A model generated the notes under the pieces. That model did not search any database and was not told the DNA's origin. It saw only the letters and a list, made by a program, of their open reading frames with translations. The translations under genes and the position numbers were made by a program. A stretch of DNA of 64,000 nucleotides. Source: Bidens hawaiensis. Lineage: Eukaryota; Streptophyta; Magnoliopsida; Asterales; Asteraceae. Position 1 is the first letter of the stretch; the number at the start of each line of letters is the position of its first letter. The DNA lies in assembly GCA_021521415.1 (NCBI GenBank), contig JAIQDT010001650.1, positions 186,001 to 250,000 of the forward strand, in the 5' to 3' direction. This document shows, piece by piece, positions 59,358 to 64,000 of the stretch.

Positions 59358-59362
59358 CATTA

Positions 59363-59800
59363 TCCCCCCGACCTTGAACGCATCATTGATTGAGAGCTAA
59401 TGTTAAACTCCTGATGTCATAATTGGTACACATTGGTTGAGTCTTGAGAAACCAAGGTCGCTACACCAGGAGTGACATTAAGCCCCAAAAGATTTGGAGC
59501 CTCATTTATTAAAGGTTCTTTTCTTGGGCTAATGAAATTTAGGGGTGAATAGGAGTGGCCGACCAAGCACCTTATAAGAGATTTATATGATACTACATAA
59601 TACTAGTGATTAATACCATCAAATTTATTCATTTGAAGGATTCAACAAATTCTTCCAAATCATGAAGGAATTCAACTAAAGTAGTGAATACTCATTGTCG
59701 TCACATCTACCACTCTACCTTCACTGCTAGGTTGTAATGACGATTGTTGGGTGGGTGGTTTGAGTAAGTGGCAGGCGAGGTGAACACGTTGTGTGGCAGG
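59363..59800. other. Host spacer between element A and the hAT transposon
   Basis: Host sequence that was contiguous with 26,472 before A inserted. On the minus strand a frame of about 60 codons (59,620-59,417) ends in TGA and reads LINEAPNLLGLNVTPGVATL near its end; it could be a terminal exon or a remnant, but no partner exon was found. The last 8 bases (GTGGCAGG) are the left hAT target duplication. Confidence 0.35.
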
Positions 59801-59819
59801 CAGAGGTGCACAAACCGAG

Positions 59820-60130
59820 TTTTTTAAAAAAACCGGTTCGGTTATTAACCGGACCGGTTTTTTTTGGCCCGGAAAAAAACCGGTTCGGTTAATAACCGGA
59901 CCGGTTAATAACCGGTTTTTGTCTGTAAAAACCCTAACCGGTCTAACCGGTTAGGACCGGTTTAGAAACCGGTTAGAACCGGTTAATAAACCGGTTTTTT
60001 TATTAACCGGTTTTTTAATAACCGGTTTTTAGGGTTAACCGGTTTTTTTTTTTTTTTTTTTTTTTTTTAATAACCATTATTTTTTCACAGTATAAACAAA
60101 CCGGTAACTACAAGGCAAACCGGTAACTAC
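59820..60130. repeat. hAT left subterminal AACCGGTT array
   Basis: Many copies of AACCGGTT/ACCGGTTT, often in tandem with TTAATAACCGG spacers. The motif is palindromic. Arrays like this near hAT ends are known transposase binding sites in Ac/Ds-type elements; binding here is inferred. A 26-base T run lies at 60,043-60,068. Confidence 0.85.
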
Positions 60131-60413
60131 AAGGCAAAACGGACTGACCGAAGCCATTCTTTGCTTTCGTTGTTAGGGTTCTTTGCTTAGAAGATGAGTA
60201 TGAGTGTGTGTTGGTGAATGTGTTTTCAACAAACCAAAGATTAAAAACACATAACTTTCATTTATAGTTTTTACATTAAAAATACAAACATTAAATCGTT
60301 ATCGCATATTCGTAACTCAAAAATACAAACATTAAAGAATGCTTAGACACGATTACATGAACAACTTGCTGTTTCTTACTCATTATTTGCCTCCATGTTT
60401 GCTGTTTCTTTAA

Positions 60414-62513
60414 CTAATTTTCTTCGCTACCCGATCCCGAGCTATTTCTTAGGTAATCGTCGTACGCGGCTTTTTCATCGGTCATTGGTTGAGTGTGTCC
60501 TTCATTGACCTCGTCTTCATACAAGCCCGCTTCATACTCCATTTCCCCCTCGAGTGAGCGTTGATGTTGTGCCCTATCTAAAGAGTCCAAGTAATCCTTG
60601 TAGCAAATCGACATCTCTATAGCTGGTGGAGTGAGTCGAGTCCTCCTAATCGATATAACCCTTCCAGAAACAGAAAAAGCAGACTCCGAAGCTACCGTGG
60701 AAGCTTGGACCGTTAGTAAATCTTTGGCCATGGCGGCGAGGATCGGAAACTCATCCTCCTTACCTCTCCACCAAGCCAGCAAATCAAGACTTCTAAATTC
60801 ATCCGGAGTCATGTGTTTCACAAAGTTGGTACCACCATACCTTCCAAGTTCACTGCTTGGGGTGTTTACCTTTTGACGTTTACCGGCGTCTTCCCAAATC
60901 ATGTAGTACATCCCCATTTCAAGGTCGGTTTGGGATTGGGATTGGGCAACAGCTCTTAACGAGTCATGAATTTGGGAAGACGACCCGTATTTTGTAAGGT
61001 AGACATCATACATGTTTGACAAGGTGGTGTTGAAAGCATTCTTTAAAGTTTGGCTATAATAGGGGTTTTGATCGTAGTTTAACTCTAGCTCATCACAAAT
61101 TTTTTCTATTAAAGCTTCAACACCACCAACATTGATGCAAGGGTTTAACGCAGCAGCACATGTCAAAACAGCGGGTAGTTCTTGAAAATATTTTCTAAAT
61201 ATTTCTTTCATTTTTACACCCATATCAAAATAAGGTGCACCCCTACAATGAAGTTCACTCAACTTTGTGCACATGACAGCAATTTTTGGTAAAGCAATGG
61301 GGCTTGTTGGATAGTAAACCCCGGATAAACTAGTTGTGCAAGATTTAAAAATTTGAAGGACCTCCGTAACGATCTCAATCAATAACCAGTTTCTAGGATC
61401 GTACGGTGCACATTTACCCCTACTTGACAAAATTTGATGAAACGCAATTAATGATTCTTTTTGTTGGATGGCTTTCTCAAACATATTACAAGTCGAGTTC
61501 CATCTTGTTGGACAATCCCAATTTGGCCCCAACCATTGACAATTAGCTTCTACACAAAATTTTTTGTATCTTGAAAATGTTTTATTGTTGCTAAAAACAT
61601 CTCGTAACATTCTTTTAAAATTGTTTCTTTGCGTTTCGATCACGTTTAACCCATCTTGCACGGCCAAGTTGATAATATGTGCAATGCATCGGCTATGAAA
61701 AAACGCTCCATCACAAATAGGTTTATACTTTAATTTTAAATGGCCAACCGCGGCCGTATTGTTGGACGCGTTATCAAACGAAATTGAAAAGATTTTATGT
61801 TCAATCTTGTATTGTCGAATGACTTTATCCAAGATTTTAAAAATATTTCTACCCGTGTGCGGGTAATCAAACAATTGAAACGCAACGGTTCGTTTCATCA
61901 TTTGCCACGACTCGGGGTCAACCCAATGAGCCGTCACACAAATGTATGAGTCGGGCGAACCATGAGGTACCGACCACACATCCGTTGTTAAGTTTACACC
62001 AGTTTGTAAGTTTGAAAAGTATGAAATTAGTTCGGATTTAGCGTTTTTCCATGCTTTAAGACAATCTCTTCTAAGGGTCGAACGACTTACGTGTTGGTAG
62101 CGTGGTTGAACATAGTTTTGCATCATCTCCGTGAATTGAGGGTTGTCGAAGTGGTTGAAAGGAAGTGTTTGTTGAATCACAAAGTTTGAAAACTTTTGAC
62201 GTACCGCTTCAAGGTCGTACGTAAACACCGCTCCTTGATTCGTCTTCTCCGGCTGCGAACTACTTCCCGATTCGTCCTTCAAGGCCTTGCAAAAGGGCCT
62301 TTGTACATGCGCTTTTAAAGTGGAGTTTGCATCTTTGCCATAAAACTTCAAACAATGTTTGCATCGAGCTTTTTGGCTACCGTTAGACATTTCGCATAGG
62401 TCGAAATGTTGCCAAACATCATGGTTTCGTTTCGTGGGGATGACCCGAACGACCGTTTCTCCCGTGTTCGAGGCACCCATGTTGACGGATGAAGCAGCAC
62501 TTTGGGAGGCCAT
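60414..62513 (-). CDS. hAT transposase (BED finger, hAT dimerisation domain)
   Basis: 699 aa, single intact frame from ATG 62,513 to the stop at 60,414, within the normal hAT range. A BED-type zinc finger is at about 30-75 (DVWQHFDLCE, CKHCLKFYG, then the His-containing end). The RNase H-like catalytic core shows TTDVWS (first Asp) and ISFDNASNN (second Asp), and the C-terminal dimerisation domain (about 575-645) has LDLLAWWRGKEDEFPILA and ASTVASESAFSVSGR with the catalytic-region Glu. It cuts the element at its ends and inserts it elsewhere, leaving 8-bp duplications. The Asp/Ser/Glu-rich tail is unusual in no obvious way. No frameshift, stop or lost catalytic residue seen. Confidence 0.95.
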   Translation of the reverse strand: MASQSAASSVNMGASNTGETVVRVIPTKRNHDVWQHFDLCEMSNGSQKARCKHCLKFYGKDANSTLKAHVQRPFCKALKDESGSSSQPEKTNQGAVFTYDLEAVRQKFSNFVIQQTLPFNHFDNPQFTEMMQNYVQPRYQHVSRSTLRRDCLKAWKNAKSELISYFSNLQTGVNLTTDVWSVPHGSPDSYICVTAHWVDPESWQMMKRTVAFQLFDYPHTGRNIFKILDKVIRQYKIEHKIFSISFDNASNNTAAVGHLKLKYKPICDGAFFHSRCIAHIINLAVQDGLNVIETQRNNFKRMLRDVFSNNKTFSRYKKFCVEANCQWLGPNWDCPTRWNSTCNMFEKAIQQKESLIAFHQILSSRGKCAPYDPRNWLLIEIVTEVLQIFKSCTTSLSGVYYPTSPIALPKIAVMCTKLSELHCRGAPYFDMGVKMKEIFRKYFQELPAVLTCAAALNPCINVGGVEALIEKICDELELNYDQNPYYSQTLKNAFNTTLSNMYDVYLTKYGSSSQIHDSLRAVAQSQSQTDLEMGMYYMIWEDAGKRQKVNTPSSELGRYGGTNFVKHMTPDEFRSLDLLAWWRGKEDEFPILAAMAKDLLTVQASTVASESAFSVSGRVISIRRTRLTPPAIEMSICYKDYLDSLDRAQHQRSLEGEMEYEAGLYEDEVNEGHTQPMTDEKAAYDDYLRNSSGSGSEEN

Positions 62514-62559
62514 GATAATCGACTACGAAATAAGAGCGTATGGAGTGGTAATGTGGTAT

Positions 62560-63055
62560 AATTGAGCGTGAGATAACAAAATAATCGCGTATGAAATAAA
62601 CGTTTAGAGCGTTTGGAGTTGTATAATCGAGTGTGATCTAACCAATACCCAACCTAAACTATATATAGATGTTTGTGGGGGTAAAATGGTAAAAAAAAAA
62701 AAAAACGGTCAAAAAAAAAAAACGGGCATATAGCCGTTATACAACGTTCAAAAACCGGTTTTTAACCGGTTAACCGGTTATGGATAAACCGGTTAACCGG
62801 TTTTTCCACAACGGTCAAAAACCGGTTTTTTTATAAACCGGTTAACCGGTTTTTCCATAACCGGTTATTAAAAAACCGGAAAAAACCGGTTTTTTCATTA
62901 ACCGGTTCGTTAACCGGTTTTGGATCTAAAACTTGTAACCGACATACGAACCGGCGGTTTGTAAACCGGTCAAACCGGTTTTTAAAAAACCGGTTTTCGT
63001 AAAAACCGGTTTCCGGTTTAAACCGGCAAACCGGTTCCCCAACCGGTTTTTTTGA
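62560..63055. repeat. hAT right subterminal region with AACCGGTT array
   Basis: Promoter side of the transposase. 62,561-62,690 is the segment shared with 3004-3130; 62,750-63,055 is packed with AACCGGTT motifs in both orientations, matching the array at 3180-3490. Confidence 0.85.
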
Positions 63056-63157
63056 CCATCTCTAGTGGCAGGGGCAGCGACGACATGTAGTCAAGGCGGT
63101 GGTGGTCTAGGTGGATGGTCGGTTCAGCGACATAAGTTAGGGTGGGTGGTGGTGACT

Positions 63158-63341
63158 AGGGATGGACGTTTTCCGTACCAGTACCGAATTCGATACCACT
63201 TTGCACTTTGGTACCGTCGGTATCAAGTTTTGAGTTTTCGGTCGTACGGGCATTTCCTGAATTTCGCAAGAAATACCGGTACCAGTACTAAATATTTTAA
63301 ATTTTCGAGATTATTACCGATACTGCCCCGAGCTCATCCCT
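63158..63341. mobile_element. MITE-like element rich in GGTACCG/CGGTACC
   Basis: About 184 bp with inverted ends (AGGGATGGAC at left; reverse complement AGGGATGAGC at right) and repeated CCGTACCAGTACCG-type words inside. No clear target duplication. Confidence 0.5.
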
Positions 63342-63865
63342 TGCGGCGACAGGAACGTGGCGGACATAGTGATTCTCTAATTCTTTTATGATTGTTTTAT
63401 CATTTAAATTCATTCTATTAAAATTCATTTATAGATTCCAATTGGTTTAGAAAATTTTAATTCTATATCAAATTTCTTCAAATTCTAATTCTTTAAACAA
63501 ATTTGATGCATTCGAAAATGGTCTATAGACCAAACATGCGCAAAAAGGAGACCGTATTTGAATGTTGTTAAAAAGAATGAAGCTTATGAAATGGTAGGAA
63601 AGGATTGAGAAAGTACCAATTTGAAAATTACGAGGTGATAATCAATTGGTATTAATTGTTTTACTTAGGTGTGTCTGGTCGCGAAGTTCAACATAATCAG
63701 AATTTGAATTTCATTTGTTAACGTGTTTGGTTTGTAGTATTTTTGGGATGGAAATTATAATCCCATTCTAAGATGATAAATGAAATGAAGTAATGTAAGT
63801 TGAATCTCCGACAATCTTTTGCATGTGGCTTTATGGTGGGAGATTTGAGTTTTTCAGTGGAGGCT
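63342..63865. other. Intergenic, no feature seen
   Basis: AT-rich spacer without a supported gene between two related MITE-like copies. Confidence 0.5.
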
Positions 63866-64000
63866 AGGGATGAGCGTTTTCCGTATCGGTACCAAATCGG
63901 TATCAAGTTTTTACTTTTTGGTATAAGTACGGTACCGGTACAGTTCGGTACTGTGCCTGTATTTCTCGAATTTTGCACAAAATACCGGTATCTACCGGTA
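63866..64000. mobile_element. Second copy of the GGTACCG-rich MITE, cut by window end
   Basis: It starts AGGGATGAGCGTTTTCCGTA, close to 63,158-63,180, with the same GGTACCGGTA words and the shared segment TTTTGCACAAAATACCGGTA; the right end lies outside the window. Confidence 0.5.

Larger units (their letters stand above)
59801..63064 (-). mobile_element. Complete hAT transposon (3264 bp)
   Basis: Ends CAGAGGTGCAC (left) and TAGAGATGGTC (right, minus strand) form short imperfect terminal inverted repeats. The perfect 8-bp duplication GTGGCAGG stands at 59,793-59,800 and 63,065-63,072, the size made by hAT transposases. Inside: left subterminal AACCGGTT array (59,820-60,130, interrupted by a 26-T run), the transposase gene, and right subterminal array (62,750-63,055). 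With an intact transposase and perfect target duplication it looks recent and possibly still able to move. A sister fragment is at 3004-3506. Confidence 0.93.

Noticed and set aside
59417..59620. Minus-strand frame as a confirmed exon
   Set aside because: About 60 codons ending in a stop, but no partner exon, start or recognised domain; kept only as a note.
63065..63391. 108-aa plus-strand ORF
   Set aside because: It spans the hAT target duplication and a MITE-like repeat; there is no domain and no gene context.

Overview
The window is nuclear DNA of a eudicot plant. It is AT-rich, carries four intron-containing plant genes, and is dominated by LTR retrotransposons, LINE fragments and hAT elements. 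LTRs ending in TGTCACACC and the style of the mobile elements suggest Asteraceae, but the species cannot be told from sequence alone.

The left half (about 1-26,477) is gene space. An LTR retrotransposon end (1-3,003) is inserted in a hAT remnant (3,004-3,506). Then come four genes: a STRUBBELIG-family LRR receptor-like (pseudo)kinase (4,398-9,114, minus, 16 coding exons, 721 aa); a G-patch protein of the GPATCH11 type (12,289-14,166, plus, 249 aa); an EMSY-LIKE ENT/Agenet chromatin protein (21,500-23,295, plus, 393 aa) with a 3.1-kb 5'UTR intron that is itself a tandem duplication; and a short-chain dehydrogenase/reductase (24,144-25,397, minus, 304 aa). Exon-intron models were made by hand; each gives an uninterrupted frame whose total length is a multiple of three. 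LINE 3' remnants and MITE-like elements lie between them.

The right half is one 33-kb nested retrotransposon stack (26,478-59,357) that resolves into layers through target-site duplications (TSDs). Gypsy element A (TSD CATTA) carries two insertions in its right LTR: element B (33,314-36,020, TSD CATTA) and a solo LTR G (36,536-58,911). G is interrupted by gypsy element E (37,224-57,056, TSD AAAAC). E in turn holds a circularly permuted copia block D (38,804-about 44,960) and an Athila-like element F without pol (50,631-54,921). Element B is the most striking item: between two LTRs it carries an intronless, full-length reticulon-like gene with its poly(A) tail, starting directly at the 5' LTR edge where the primer-binding site should be. 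This is a captured cellular mRNA.

Downstream, a 3,264-bp hAT transposon (59,801-63,064) is complete: 8-bp perfect TSD, matching ends, dense AACCGGTT subterminal arrays and an intact 699-aa transposase. The last kilobase holds two related MITE-like repeats, the second cut by the window end.

The four host genes have no evident functional link to each other. The mobile elements interact only as hosts and insertions, and as possible trans-acting sources of replication proteins for B and F, which lack pol.
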